64,000 nt of DNA from Alcanivoracaceae bacterium (GCA_023146255.1 JAGLCJ010000013.1:124001-188000), one strand, 5' to 3'; numbered from the stretch's first letter, positions 25,430 through 34,620 are shown. Numbers and translations: made by a program. Notes: generated by a model not told the origin, from the letters alone.

Positions 25430-26035
25430 ATGACGCAGCGTATCGCCAGCGTGTCCCGCGACACCCTGGAAACCAAAATCGCCGTTACGGTCAATCTCGA
25501 TGGTACTGGCAAGAGCCAGCTCGAGACCGGCCTGCCGTTCCTTGATCACATGATTGATCAGGTGGCCCGTCATGGTCTGATCGACATCACCATTGCCGCC
25601 AAGGGCGATCTGCATATTGATGCCCACCACACGGTGGAAGACATCGGTATCACTCTGGGTCAGGCCATGGCAAAAGCGTGGGGCGACAAGAAAGGTGTGC
25701 GCCGTTACGGCAACGCCTATGTGCCGCTCGACGAAGCCCTGTCGCGGGTGGTGATCGACCTGTCCGGCCGTCCCGGTCTGGAGATGCATGTCGATTTCTG
25801 CCGCGCCCGCATCGGCGATTTCGATGTCGACCTGTTCTATGAATTTTTCCAGGGTCTGGTGAACCACGGCATGATGACCGTGCACATCGACAACCTGCGT
25901 GGCCGCAATGCGCACCATCAGGCCGAGACCGTGTTCAAGGCGTTCGGTCGGGCACTGCGTATGGCGGTGGAATTCGATCCGCGCATGGAAAACATCACGC
26001 CGTCCACCAAAGGCACGCTGACCGAGAAAGGCTGA
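25430..26035 (+). CDS. hisB: Imidazoleglycerol-phosphate dehydratase
   Basis: The monofunctional enzyme of histidine synthesis, 201 residues, which dehydrates imidazole glycerol phosphate to imidazole acetol phosphate. Metal-binding repeats are LPFLDHMIDQVARHG and IDAHHTVEDIGITLG in the first half, and GLVNHGMMTVHID and NAHHQAETVFKAFGRAL in the second. The ATG at 25430 follows TGGAGG; an upstream frame is only readthrough of the divergent GNAT region. It is the first gene of hisB-H-A-F, all on one strand with gaps of 3-34 bp. Confidence 0.97.
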   Translation: MTQRIASVSRDTLETKIAVTVNLDGTGKSQLETGLPFLDHMIDQVARHGLIDITIAAKGDLHIDAHHTVEDIGITLGQAMAKAWGDKKGVRRYGNAYVPLDEALSRVVIDLSGRPGLEMHVDFCRARIGDFDVDLFYEFFQGLVNHGMMTVHIDNLRGRNAHHQAETVFKAFGRALRMAVEFDPRMENITPSTKGTLTEKG

Positions 26036-26038
26036 ACC

Positions 26039-26680
26039 ATGACTGAGACCGTCGCCGTCCTTGATTACGGCATGGGTAATCTGCATTCGGCTGCCAAGGC
26101 GCTGGAAAAAGTGGCCAGTGGTCAGAAGATTGTCATCACCTCGGATCCCGCGGTGGTGGCAAGTGCTGACCGCGTGGTGTTTCCCGGCGTCGGTGCCATC
26201 CGTGATTGCATGCGCGAGCTTTCCGAGCGCGGTTTTGATCAGGCAGTGCGTGAAGCGGCTGCCCGCGGCACGCCGCTACTCGGCATCTGTGTCGGCATGC
26301 AGGCGCTGATGAGCCACAGCACCGAAAATGGCGGGGTCGAGTGTCTTGGTGTGTTCCCCGGTGAAGTGATTCACTTTGGCGAGCGTTACTCGGAATTCGG
26401 TGATCGCCTGAAGGTGCCGCATATGGGCTGGAACCAGGTCCGTCAGGTGCAGCCGCATCCGATGTGGGCCGGTATTCCGGATTTTTCCCGGTTCTATTTT
26501 GTTCACAGCTATCACGTCTCGGACTTGCCGGAAAACCAGATTGCCGGCGTCTGCGATTATGGCCTCGAGTTTCCGGCGGCGGTATGTCGCGGCAATGTGT
26601 TTGCCGTGCAGTTTCACCCCGAGAAAAGTGCCCCCCATGGTCTGACCCTGCTGGAAAATTTCCTCCGCTGGGCACCGTAA
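26039..26680 (+). CDS. hisH: Imidazole glycerol phosphate synthase, glutamine amidotransferase subunit
   Basis: The 213-residue class I glutaminase supplies ammonia to HisF in the fifth step of histidine synthesis. The catalytic cysteine is in LLGICVGMQAL and the His-Glu pair in VQFHPEKSAPHG. The start MTETVAVLDYGMGNLHS is typical. It begins 3 bp after hisB, so coupling is likely. The partner hisF is two genes downstream in the same operon. Confidence 0.97.
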   Translation: MTETVAVLDYGMGNLHSAAKALEKVASGQKIVITSDPAVVASADRVVFPGVGAIRDCMRELSERGFDQAVREAAARGTPLLGICVGMQALMSHSTENGGVECLGVFPGEVIHFGERYSEFGDRLKVPHMGWNQVRQVQPHPMWAGIPDFSRFYFVHSYHVSDLPENQIAGVCDYGLEFPAAVCRGNVFAVQFHPEKSAPHGLTLLENFLRWAP

Positions 26681-26708
26681 ATCCTGTTTTGTTTGTTGAG
26701 GTTGTTCC

Positions 26709-27446
26709 ATGCTGCTGATTCCCGCCATCGATCTGAAAGACGGCAAGTGTGTGCGTCTGCGTCAGGGCCGCATGGAAGACGACACGGTATTTTCCGACGA
26801 CCCGGTGGCCATGGCCCGGCACTGGGTTGAGCGCGGCGCCCGTCGTTTGCATCTGGTCGATCTTAACGGCGCCTTTGCCGGCGAGCCGGTTAACGGCGGC
26901 ATCGTCAAGGCGATTGCAAAAGAGTTTCCTGGTCTGCCGATCCAGATTGGCGGCGGCATCCGCTCGCCGGAAATTATCGAAGCCTATCTGGCTGCCGGTG
27001 TGCAGTGGCTGATCATCGGTACCAAGGCAGTGCGCGAACCGGACTTTGTCGGTGAAATGTGCAAGCGTTTCCCGGGCCACATTATTGTCGGTCTGGATGC
27101 AAAAGACGGCATGGTAGCCACCGATGGCTGGGCCAACGTTACTGATGTCAATGTTATTGATCTGGCGAAGCGGTTTGAAAACGATGGTGTTTCCTCCATC
27201 GTCTATACCGATATCAGCCGCGACGGCATGTTGCAGGGCGTCAATGTCGAAGCCACCGTACGGCTGGCAGAGTCCATGTCGATTCCGGTGATTGCTTCCG
27301 GCGGCATTACTAATCTCGATGATGTGCGCAACCTTTGTGGCGTGGCTGCAAGTGGTATCGAAGGCGCCATCACCGGGCGGGCAATTTATGAAGGCACGCT
27401 GAACTTTGAAGCGGGTCAGCAACTGGCGGATGAACTGACGGCGTAA
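26709..27446 (+). CDS. hisA: ProFAR isomerase (HisA)
   Basis: A 245-residue (beta-alpha)8 barrel that isomerises the aminoaldose ProFAR to the ketose PRFAR. The catalytic aspartate is in LLIPAIDLKDGKCVRLRQG; IQIGGGIRS and VIASGGITN are the phosphate-binding loops of the two half-barrels, and YTDISRDGMLQG holds the second catalytic aspartate. It follows hisH by 28 bp and precedes hisF. Confidence 0.97.
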   Translation: MLLIPAIDLKDGKCVRLRQGRMEDDTVFSDDPVAMARHWVERGARRLHLVDLNGAFAGEPVNGGIVKAIAKEFPGLPIQIGGGIRSPEIIEAYLAAGVQWLIIGTKAVREPDFVGEMCKRFPGHIIVGLDAKDGMVATDGWANVTDVNVIDLAKRFENDGVSSIVYTDISRDGMLQGVNVEATVRLAESMSIPVIASGGITNLDDVRNLCGVAASGIEGAITGRAIYEGTLNFEAGQQLADELTA

Positions 27447-27480
27447 GCCGCAATCCTGTTCCCGATACGCGGAGTCTGAT

Positions 27481-28254
27481 ATGGGTCTGGCCAAACGCAT
27501 TATCCCCTGCCTCGATGTCGACAAGGGTCGGGTGGTCAAGGGCGTCAAGTTCGAGAGCATCCGGGATGCCGGTGATCCGGTGGAAGTCGCCAAGCGCTAT
27601 AACGATGAAGGCGCGGACGAAATCACTTTTCTGGATATCACTGCCAGCCACGAGGGCCGGGACACCACCTTGCACACCGTTGAGAAGATGGCGTCGCAGG
27701 TGTTTATTCCGCTGACTGTGGGTGGTGGTGTGCGTACCCTGCAGGATATCCGCAACCTGCTTAACGCTGGTGCCGACAAGGTCAGCATCAACTCTGCTGC
27801 CGTGCACAACCCTGAATTTGTTCGCGAGGCGGCCGACCGTTTCGGTTCGCAGTGTATTGTCGTGGCTATTGATGCCAAGAAGGTCAGCGCCGAGAGTGAG
27901 CCGAATCGCTGGGAAATCTTTACCCATGGTGGCCGCAAGCCGACCGGGATTGATGCCATCCAGTGGGCGAAACGGATGACCGATTACGGCGCCGGGGAAA
28001 TCCTGTTGACCAGCATGGACAAGGATGGCACCAAGAACGGCTTTGATATCGCCGTGACCCGGGCAATTGCCGATGCGGTACCGGTGCCGGTGATCGCCTC
28101 CGGCGGCGTCGGCACGCTGCAGCATCTGGTCAATGGGGTATTGCAGGGTGGTGCTGACGCGGTACTGGCAGCGTCGATTTTTCACTTTGCCGAGTACACC
28201 ATTCGCGAGGCGAAGGAGTACATGATCGCCGCGGGCATCGAAATGCGGCTCTGA
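27481..28254 (+). CDS. hisF: Imidazole glycerol phosphate synthase, cyclase subunit
   Basis: A 257-residue (beta-alpha)8 barrel that receives ammonia from HisH and converts PRFAR to imidazole glycerol phosphate and AICAR. The start LAKRIIPCLDVDKGRVVKG contains the catalytic aspartate; VGGGVRTL and IASGGVGTLQH are the phosphate-binding loops and LTSMDKDGTKNGFD holds the second aspartate. It is the last gene of the operon; a clear T-run terminator was not found after it. Confidence 0.97.
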   Translation: MGLAKRIIPCLDVDKGRVVKGVKFESIRDAGDPVEVAKRYNDEGADEITFLDITASHEGRDTTLHTVEKMASQVFIPLTVGGGVRTLQDIRNLLNAGADKVSINSAAVHNPEFVREAADRFGSQCIVVAIDAKKVSAESEPNRWEIFTHGGRKPTGIDAIQWAKRMTDYGAGEILLTSMDKDGTKNGFDIAVTRAIADAVPVPVIASGGVGTLQHLVNGVLQGGADAVLAASIFHFAEYTIREAKEYMIAAGIEMRL

Positions 28255-28523
28255 TGTTGCCTTTCCCCGGGCTGGCCGCTGCCAGTCCGGCTGTGTCAGT
28301 TATGGAAATCGTTTAGTCAAATCCGGACAGACATTCTCGCATCCTGCCTGTTTTCGCGACTTCTCCCCGCTACCTCCTCGTGCTCGGAACTTTGCCTGAT
28401 TCAATCAGCCCGGCTGCCGGCTAGGCTGACCTGCCTGATATGTGCTGCTCCGGTCATCGCCAGCCGTTGCCAGCCGTGCGTGGCAGGAAATCTGATGGCG
28501 AGAAAAATAATAACGAGGTTGTC
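28255..28523. other. Intergenic region after hisF
   Basis: About 270 bp with GC-rich partial inverted repeats after hisF and no supported gene. It should hold the desaturase promoter, but I see no convincing -35/-10 pair. Confidence 0.6.
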
Positions 28524-29666
28524 ATGACTGCGATGAATCCCCCGGCGCCTGTTGCCGGAAAGCCGGCGATGCCGACAATAGCTGCGGCACGTCATCTGAG
28601 TGAAGCGGAGTTGCAGGAGTTTGCAGCCCGACTCAATGCCATTGGCAAACGCATCATGGACAGCCGTGGCCCGAAGGATGAGCGCTATATCCGTCGTCTG
28701 GTTGCCGCTCAGCAGGTTCTGGAGGTTGTCGCCAGAGCGGTGATTTATCTCGGCATTCTGTTTCCACCCCTGTTTGTTGTCGGCGCCTGTCTGCTTGGTC
28801 TAAGCAAGATTATCGAGAATATGGAGATTGGCCATAACGTCCTCCACGGCCAATGGGACTGGTTGCGTGACAAGAAAATCCATTCCTCCACCTGGGAGTG
28901 GGATGGCGTATGCCCATCAAAGCAGTGGCAGCGCTCTCACAACTTCATTCATCACAAGTGGACCAATGTGATCGGCATGGACCGGGACTTCGGTTATCAC
29001 GTGTTGCGTATGAGTGAGAAGCAGGAGTGGAAGCCGACCTATCTTTTTCAGCCGATATCCAATGTCTTGATGGCGGTGCTGTTCGAGTGGGGCGTGGCGG
29101 TGCATGACGACGAAATGGGCGGCATTCGCACCGGCGAGAAAACGGTTAAGGAAGTGATGCCGAAGTTTCGTCGCCTGCTGGCCAAGATTGCCCGGCAGGT
29201 TGGCAAGGACTATATCCTGTTCCCGCTGCTGGCAGGCCCCTGGTTTGTTTCAGTGTTGCTGGCCAATGTGGCAGCGAATCTGATTCGTAATGTCTGGGCC
29301 TATGCGGTGATATTCTGCGGACACTTCTCGGATGGTGTAGAGGAGTTTCAGCCGGAAGATATCGAACATGAAGACAAGGCACGCTGGTATGTGCGGCAGA
29401 TTCTCGGTTCAGCCAATATCAGTGGCGGTCGGCTGATGCACTTTATGAGCGGCAATCTCAGCCATCAGATCGAGCACCATATCTTTCCGAGAATGCCGAG
29501 CAATCGCTATGCGGAGGCGGCCTCCGAGGTGCGGCCTTTGTGTGAGGCCTACGGCATCCGCTACAACAGCCGCAGTTTGCCGTATCAGTTGTTCACGGTA
29601 TGGCGAAAAGTATTTCGTTATGCGCTGCCACCCCGACGGGAAAATCCACTGAACCAGCAGGGCTGA
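28524..29666 (+). CDS. Fatty-acid desaturase (acyl-lipid/acyl-CoA type)
   Basis: A 380-residue di-iron membrane desaturase. Histidine boxes are GHNVLHG (about 108-114), HNFIHHKWTNV (about 137) and the late HQIEHHIFPRMPSNRY, in which glutamine opens the third box as in front-end and related lipid desaturases. Hydrophobic segments lie at about 70-105 and 230-265. The ATG at 28524 has GAGG 5 nt upstream; an ATG at 28440 lacks one. Ends 4 bp before the convergent deacetylase gene. With the desaturase at 15593 it probably tunes membrane fluidity; regiospecificity is unknown. Confidence 0.88.
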   Translation: MTAMNPPAPVAGKPAMPTIAAARHLSEAELQEFAARLNAIGKRIMDSRGPKDERYIRRLVAAQQVLEVVARAVIYLGILFPPLFVVGACLLGLSKIIENMEIGHNVLHGQWDWLRDKKIHSSTWEWDGVCPSKQWQRSHNFIHHKWTNVIGMDRDFGYHVLRMSEKQEWKPTYLFQPISNVLMAVLFEWGVAVHDDEMGGIRTGEKTVKEVMPKFRRLLAKIARQVGKDYILFPLLAGPWFVSVLLANVAANLIRNVWAYAVIFCGHFSDGVEEFQPEDIEHEDKARWYVRQILGSANISGGRLMHFMSGNLSHQIEHHIFPRMPSNRYAEAASEVRPLCEAYGIRYNSRSLPYQLFTVWRKVFRYALPPRRENPLNQQG

Positions 29667-29670
29667 AAGC

Positions 29671-30432
29671 TCAGAGTGCCGGATCCGGTGTTGCGGCGGG
29701 CTTTGCTTTTGCCATTTGCGGGCGGTTAAGCAGGCTTGATACCGGGACCAGTTTAATGCCGGCGTTGTCCAGCAAGGGGATAACGTTCTGCAAATACTCG
29801 ATGGTTTCCGGGTAAGGGTGGCCGATGACAATCGCGTGCCCGCGGCGTTTTGCCAGTGCAATCGCCTGGTTGAACTGATCATTGATGGCGACCAGATCAC
29901 GTTCGTTATCGAGAAAAATGTCGCGCCCGGCGTAGGCGAGGCCATGTTGTCGGGCAAGGTTGCCGGCCACGGATTGCGGTGTGGTGCGGCTGTCGACGAA
30001 GAACAGTCCGTGCTCGCCGAGACTTGCCATCAGCATGTTCATGGCGTTGACATCTGCGGTCAGAATGCCGCCCATGTGATTATTCAAACCACGGGCTTCG
30101 GGTATGCGTGATACCGCTGCATCAACAGTGGAAACGAAATCCTCCTGAGTCATGTCCTCGCGTAAACCGCCAACATCCAGTTCTGCATAGCCATCGGTTT
30201 CCATTGGCATATGCAAAATGACTTCCTTGCCAATATCGTGTGCAAGTTTCGCCAGTGTCGGGGCATGTGGCGTTTGTGGAATAACCGCGCAGGTTATCGG
30301 GCCGGGCAGGTTGATGATCGCTTCGCCGCGGCTGCGGTGATAGCCGAGATCATCAATGATGATGGCAATCTTCGGTTGAGCCACTGCCAGCGCCGGAATC
30401 AGTAGCAGGGCACTGGCGAGTAGCCGGAACAT
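29671..30432 (-). CDS. yibQ: Divergent polysaccharide deacetylase family protein (YibQ)
   Basis: A 253-residue exported protein: signal peptide up to AVAQ, then KIAIIIDDLGYHRSRGEAI, LHMPMETDGYAE and NNHMGGILTAD. These are the motifs of the divergent polysaccharide-deacetylase group (DUF610). Late segments FFVDSRTT and IGHPYPETIEYL also fit. The active-site metal ligands are partly altered relative to true deacetylases, so its reaction in the periplasm is unproven. It is the last gene of envC-ctpA-yibQ; its ATG overlaps the ctpA TGA. Confidence 0.92.
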   Translation of the reverse strand: MFRLLASALLLIPALAVAQPKIAIIIDDLGYHRSRGEAIINLPGPITCAVIPQTPHAPTLAKLAHDIGKEVILHMPMETDGYAELDVGGLREDMTQEDFVSTVDAAVSRIPEARGLNNHMGGILTADVNAMNMLMASLGEHGLFFVDSRTTPQSVAGNLARQHGLAYAGRDIFLDNERDLVAINDQFNQAIALAKRRGHAIVIGHPYPETIEYLQNVIPLLDNAGIKLVPVSSLLNRPQMAKAKPAATPDPAL

Positions 30433-31718
30433 CAGTCACTGCTCCGCGGTGACGCCAGAGCGATGCCCTTCAGTACAGACAGAGCTTGATACAGGGTGAA
30501 GTCGGAAACAGCCAGAGGTTGTGGCTGGCTCTTTTCTCCGGCTTTTTCTTCGTGCTGGCCATTTTCAAGATGACCGCGCAGGTCTGCCTCTCGGACACCC
30601 TGCAGGCCCTCGATCAACTCAACCTTTGAAATCTCGGTGGCGATGTCCGGGACAATACCTTCTGCCTGAATAGAACGGCCTTTCGGTGTGTAGTAGCGCG
30701 CGGTAGTCAGCTTCAGGGCGCGATCACCATGCAGCGGCAGAATGGTTTGTACCGAGCCCTTGCCGAAGCTGCGCTGGCCAATGACGATGGCACGGCCATG
30801 GTCTTGCAGGGCACCTGCGACAATTTCCGATGCCGATGCGGAGCCACCGTTAACCAGCACAATCATGGGCAGGCCATTTAGCAGGTCACCATCAGTGGCG
30901 GCGTAATTGACCCGGGTGGTTTCGTCCCGACCCTGGGTGTAAACAATCAGGCCATCGTTCAGGAACAGGTCGGAAATCTGCACTGCTGCACTGAGCACGC
31001 CGCCGGGGTTATTGCGCAGGTCCAGCACCAGACCTTTCAGGTTGCCGTCTTCGACAAGCTTACGCAGGGCTTTTTCACTGTCGCGACCAGAGTGGCTCTG
31101 GAACTGGGTAATGCGCAGATAACCAAAGCCCGGCTCCAGCATTTGAGAGCGCACGCTCTGGATGCGGATGCGATCCCGCTTGAGCGTTACCGTGCGTGGC
31201 TTCTCCGTGCCCTGAGACAGAATGGACAGGACAACTTCGGAGCCGACCTCACCGCGCAGCAGTTTGATGGCGTCTTCAAGGGCCAGACCTTTGACAAAGG
31301 TATCGTCTATTTTCAGGATCAGGTCGCCGGCGCGCAGGCCTGCTCGACTGGCCGGAGTGTCATCAATCGGTGTGACCACCTTGACGAAACCATTCTCCAT
31401 CGTGACTTCGATGCCGAGTCCGCCGAACTCGCCGGTGGTGGTGACCTGAAGGTCATCAAATTCACTCGGGGTCAGATAGGAAGAGTGCGGATCAAGCTCG
31501 TAAAGCATGCCGCGAATGGCAGATTCCAGCAGGGTGCGATCATCGATATCTTCGATGTACGCGCCGCGAATCCGCTCCATCACCTCGGCAAATACCCGCA
31601 GCTCGGTAATCGGTACGCCCTGACTTTGTGCTTGTGCATCCAGTGCCGGGTCGGCCTTCAATGCAGTGCTGGCAAGCAGTGCTAAACCGAGGCAGGCGGC
31701 GGGCAGAAATCGAATCAT
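30432..31718 (-). CDS. ctpA: Carboxyl-terminal processing protease (S41)
   Basis: The 428-residue periplasmic serine protease has a signal peptide (RFLPAACLGLALLAS), a PDZ domain (FGGLGIEVTMENGFVKVV, about 95-165) and the S41 catalytic domain. Its Ser/Lys dyad is in VNGGSASASEIVAGAL and GQRSFGKGSVQT. CtpA homologues trim murein hydrolases and other envelope proteins. A charged C-terminal tail (HEEKAGEKSQPQP) precedes a last hydrophobic helix. It stands between envC and yibQ, matching a conserved cell-wall cluster. Start spacing to envC is 18 bp. Confidence 0.95.
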   Translation of the reverse strand: MIRFLPAACLGLALLASTALKADPALDAQAQSQGVPITELRVFAEVMERIRGAYIEDIDDRTLLESAIRGMLYELDPHSSYLTPSEFDDLQVTTTGEFGGLGIEVTMENGFVKVVTPIDDTPASRAGLRAGDLILKIDDTFVKGLALEDAIKLLRGEVGSEVVLSILSQGTEKPRTVTLKRDRIRIQSVRSQMLEPGFGYLRITQFQSHSGRDSEKALRKLVEDGNLKGLVLDLRNNPGGVLSAAVQISDLFLNDGLIVYTQGRDETTRVNYAATDGDLLNGLPMIVLVNGGSASASEIVAGALQDHGRAIVIGQRSFGKGSVQTILPLHGDRALKLTTARYYTPKGRSIQAEGIVPDIATEISKVELIEGLQGVREADLRGHLENGQHEEKAGEKSQPQPLAVSDFTLYQALSVLKGIALASPRSSD

Positions 31719-31736
31719 CAGCAGAGTATCCCGATG

Positions 31737-32888
31737 TTATTGGCGGCTGGCGATGGGGGGGAGTGTAACACGGCTATTGCACCATTGATCCGGATTGACT
31801 GGCACTCCGGCACGGCGGATCTCGAAGTACAGACCGGTGCGATTGCTTCCGCCGGAATCACCGACCCGGGCAATGATGTCGCCAGTGGCCACCCATTCGC
31901 CGACTTCCCGGGTCAGGGTTTCGTTCTGCCCGTACAGGGTCAGATAGCTGCCGCCGTGATCGACGATCATCAGCAGGCCATATCCGCGTAGCCAGTCGGC
32001 AAACACTACCCGGCCGGGATGGATGGCGCGTACCGGTGTGCCGGCGGGCACATCCAGCAGAACCCCGCTCCAGCGCACAGAGCCTTCGCGGGGGCTGCCA
32101 AACCGGGCAACGATCCGGCGTTGTACCGGCCATGGCAGCTTGTTGGCGAGCTTGCCAAACGGCGCGCCGGATGGCGTGGTGGGGATATCCGCAACGCTGC
32201 GGCCGACATCCTTCAGCAGTTTCGCGAGACGCTTCTCGTCGTTGCGCAGGCTGTCGAGCCGCTGCTTGCCGGAGCCAATCCGCTGATTGATGGTGGCGAG
32301 TGTCTGGCTGCGTTCTTTTCTGGCTGCGGCCAGTTCAATACGTTGCTGCTCAAGCTCCGCCTGCCGCTCGTCCAGTGCCTGTCTGGCGGCGTCGGTGGCG
32401 GCCACTGCCTGCAGCAATTCATCCATATCACGATTGATCAGGCTGACGCGCTGCTGCCGGGCGCGCTGGAAATATTCCTGATAGCGCAGCAACCGCGCCA
32501 CTGCATCGGGCTGTTCCTGATTCAGCAGCATGCGAGCCAGCTCCTGCCGGCCATTCATGTAGCCGGCTCTGGCGGTTCGGCTGACCCAGTCCAGCTGGAC
32601 GCCGCGCTCCCGCGCCAGTCTGGCCTGCCGTGCCTCAAGGCGGGCCAGTTCGGCGGCAGCCTCGCGGCGCTGCTGTTCCAGCGCCCGATTCTGCCGGTTC
32701 AGCCGGGCCAGCCGCAGCTCCGCCTCGCGCAGGCTGGCCTGGGCACTATCACGCTCGCTGACATCCGCACGCAGTGCCTTTTCCAGCTCGCCAATACGCT
32801 GACGCAGGGTATCGAGTTCCGCTGCCGACGGGGTGTTAGCCCAGACGGGGGAGCAAAGCAGCAGGCACAGGCAGATAAGCAGTCTCAT
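31737..32888 (-). CDS. envC: Murein hydrolase activator EnvC-like (degenerate LytM/M23)
   Basis: A 383-residue exported protein: signal peptide (LLICLCLLLCSPVWA), a long coiled coil (about 20-235, rich in Arg/Glu/Gln/Ala) and a C-terminal LytM domain starting at RIVARFGSPREG. In active M23 enzymes the last motif is HxH, but here the corresponding sites read LYGQNE and GLYFEIRR, so zinc ligands are missing, as in EnvC, which activates the AmiA/AmiB amidases at the division site. First gene of envC-ctpA-yibQ. In Pseudomonas gpmI lies just upstream; it is absent here. Confidence 0.93.
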   Translation of the reverse strand: MRLLICLCLLLCSPVWANTPSAAELDTLRQRIGELEKALRADVSERDSAQASLREAELRLARLNRQNRALEQQRREAAAELARLEARQARLARERGVQLDWVSRTARAGYMNGRQELARMLLNQEQPDAVARLLRYQEYFQRARQQRVSLINRDMDELLQAVAATDAARQALDERQAELEQQRIELAAARKERSQTLATINQRIGSGKQRLDSLRNDEKRLAKLLKDVGRSVADIPTTPSGAPFGKLANKLPWPVQRRIVARFGSPREGSVRWSGVLLDVPAGTPVRAIHPGRVVFADWLRGYGLLMIVDHGGSYLTLYGQNETLTREVGEWVATGDIIARVGDSGGSNRTGLYFEIRRAGVPVNPDQWCNSRVTLPPIASRQ

Positions 32889-32978
32889 GCCGGCGTTTTA
32901 CCTGATGTCTGACGGGGAGGGAAGCGTCGCGACCATCTGTTATACTCTCGGCCCGTTTTCCCTGCTCCGGAACTACCA

Positions 32979-33395
32979 ATGGATCGTCTGCTTGAATTCG
33001 CCATGAACCACTATGTGCTGGTGTCCGCCTTCTTTGTACTCTGGGCGGTGTTCTTTTCGCTGGAGTCCCGTCGCGGCGGCCAGAGTGTCAGCCCGCAGCA
33101 GGCCACCAATATGGTGAATCGCGAAGACGCCCGGATTGTCGACCTGCGTGATGCCGACGAGTTTCGTCAGGGCCACATCGCCGGCAGTGTGAATATTCCG
33201 ATGAGTCAGTTGGCGGAGCGTATCGCTGATCTTGACAAGCACAAGGACAAGCCGGTGATTCTGGTGTGCAAGATGGGTACCAGTGCTTCTCTGGCCGGTC
33301 GCCAGTTCCGTGCTCGCGGTTTTGCCCGGGTTGCCAGAATGCAGGGCGGCATTCAGGGTTGGCGTGCCGACAACTTGCCGGTGGTGAAGGCCTGA
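32979..33395 (+). CDS. yibN: Membrane-anchored rhodanese-like protein
   Basis: A 138-residue protein with an N-terminal helix (YVLVSAFFVLWAVFFSL) and a single rhodanese domain. The active-site loop is LVCKMGTSAS, with cysteine about residue 95, and IVDLRDADEFRQGHIAGSVN is the family's CH2A region. It probably carries persulfide sulfur at the inner membrane. TATACT at 32941-32946 is a possible -10 element, without a clear -35. It leads the rhodanese-grxC-secB series, with grxC starting 2 nt after its stop codon. Confidence 0.92.
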   Translation: MDRLLEFAMNHYVLVSAFFVLWAVFFSLESRRGGQSVSPQQATNMVNREDARIVDLRDADEFRQGHIAGSVNIPMSQLAERIADLDKHKDKPVILVCKMGTSASLAGRQFRARGFARVARMQGGIQGWRADNLPVVKA

Positions 33396-33396
33396 T

Positions 33397-33651
33397 ATGG
33401 CCAGTGTTGTCATATACAGTACGCCCTGGTGTCCGTACTGCGTTCGCGCGAAAAGGCTACTGAATGACAAGGGAGCTGAGTTTACCGACATTGATGTCAG
33501 TGCTGATCCTGCTTTACGCCAGGAGATGATCCGCCTCAGTGGCCGCACCAGCGTGCCGCAGATCTGGATTGGCGAGCAGCATGTTGGTGGTTGTGATGAA
33601 CTGTATGCGTTGGAGCGGCAGCGCCGCCTCGATGAACTGCTTTTAAAATAA
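33397..33651 (+). CDS. grxC: Glutaredoxin 3
   Basis: An 84-residue dithiol glutaredoxin with the CPYC active site in YSTPWCPYCVRAKRLL. The glutathione-binding TSVPQIWIGEQHVGGCDEL segment is also present. It reduces disulfides and glutathionylated proteins with glutathione in the cytosol. Start is 2 nt downstream of the rhodanese stop; secB follows after 39 bp, so all three are likely on one transcript. Confidence 0.97.
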   Translation: MASVVIYSTPWCPYCVRAKRLLNDKGAEFTDIDVSADPALRQEMIRLSGRTSVPQIWIGEQHVGGCDELYALERQRRLDELLLK

Positions 33652-33690
33652 TGGTCAAGGGGTGCGCCCCTTCAGAAACGGAGAATAAAA

Positions 33691-34149
33691 ATGTCGGAAC
33701 AGCCGCAGCGCGTCTTCCAGATCCAGCGAATTTTCCTCAAGGATCTTTCGTTTGAATCACCGGCCGCGCCTGGTATTTTTCTGGAGAAGTGGAATCCCTC
33801 GGCGAATCTGCAGCTGAACAATAATGCCCGCAGAATCGAAGGCACTGACGAATATGAAGTGCAGATTGGCGTCACCCTGACGGCTGAGCAGGAAGGCAAG
33901 ACGGTTTATCTGGTCGAGGTCAAGCAGGCCGGTATCTTCACCATCACCGGCGTCGAGGGCGAGGAGCTTGAACATTTGCTTGGTGCTTATTGCCCGAACA
34001 TCCTGTTCCCGTATCTGCGCGAAGTTGTATCTTCAACGATTTCCCACGGTTCCTTTCCTGCCTTCCAACTGCAGCCAATCAACTTCGAAGGTCTGTTCCA
34101 GCAGGCCAAAGCGAAGCGCGCAGAAGACCTCAAGCAGAAAGCGCACTGA
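33691..34149 (+). CDS. secB: Protein-export chaperone SecB
   Basis: A 152-residue cytosolic tetrameric chaperone that keeps preproteins unfolded and delivers them to SecA. The N-terminal FQIQRIFLKDLSFESP and the central segments GVTLTAEQEGKTVYLVEV and FPYLREVVSSTISHGSFP are typical. The C-terminal SecA-binding tail is short and Lys-rich and lacks the zinc-site-binding acidic motif of some homologues. AACGGAG precedes the ATG. It ends 6 bp before the convergent trmL. Confidence 0.97.
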   Translation: MSEQPQRVFQIQRIFLKDLSFESPAAPGIFLEKWNPSANLQLNNNARRIEGTDEYEVQIGVTLTAEQEGKTVYLVEVKQAGIFTITGVEGEELEHLLGAYCPNILFPYLREVVSSTISHGSFPAFQLQPINFEGLFQQAKAKRAEDLKQKAH

Positions 34150-34155
34150 GTTTTA

Positions 34156-34620
34156 TCAGCGCATCCCGGCAAAGCCCTGCTGTCGCAGGGCTTCATACAG
34201 CACCACCGCCACCGCATTGCTGAGATTCAGGCTGCGACTTTCCGGCATCATCGGAATGCGCAGCTTGTGCTCGTCGGGCAGTGTGGCCAGCAGCTCTGCC
34301 GGCAGGCCGCGGCTTTCCGGGCCAAACAGCAGAATATCTTCTGTCTCGAAAACCATCTCTGTATGTCGCCGGCTGACCTTGCTGGATAACGCCAGCAGAC
34401 GCCGTCCGGGCAGGGCGTCGAGCATGGCGTTCAGGCAGGCATGCACGCGGATATCGGCGAACTCGCGGTAATCAAGCCCGGCGCGGCGCAGTTTCTTTTC
34501 TTCCAGCGAAAATCCAAGCGGCTCGATAAGATGCAAGGTGCTGCCGGTGTTGGCGCACAGGCGGATGATGTTGCCGGTATTCGGGGGGATTTCAGGTTCG
34601 TAGAGGGCGATGTGGGACAT
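34156..34620 (-). CDS. trmL: tRNA (cytidine/uridine-2'-O)-methyltransferase
   Basis: A 154-residue SPOUT methyltransferase modifying the wobble base of tRNA-Leu. The start MSHIALYEPEIPPNTGNIIR and the knot region LLFGPESRGLP ... RIPMMPESRSLNLSNAVA match TrmL throughout. I use the ATG at 34618-34620, the family start; an in-frame ATG four codons upstream is possible. It faces secB, the same pairing as in Pseudomonas. Confidence 0.95.
   Translation of the reverse strand: MSHIALYEPEIPPNTGNIIRLCANTGSTLHLIEPLGFSLEEKKLRRAGLDYREFADIRVHACLNAMLDALPGRRLLALSSKVSRRHTEMVFETEDILLFGPESRGLPAELLATLPDEHKLRIPMMPESRSLNLSNAVAVVLYEALRQQGFAGMR

Noticed and set aside
28261..28300. Terminator after hisF
   Set aside because: A GC-rich inverted repeat is present but no T-run follows, so I did not call it.
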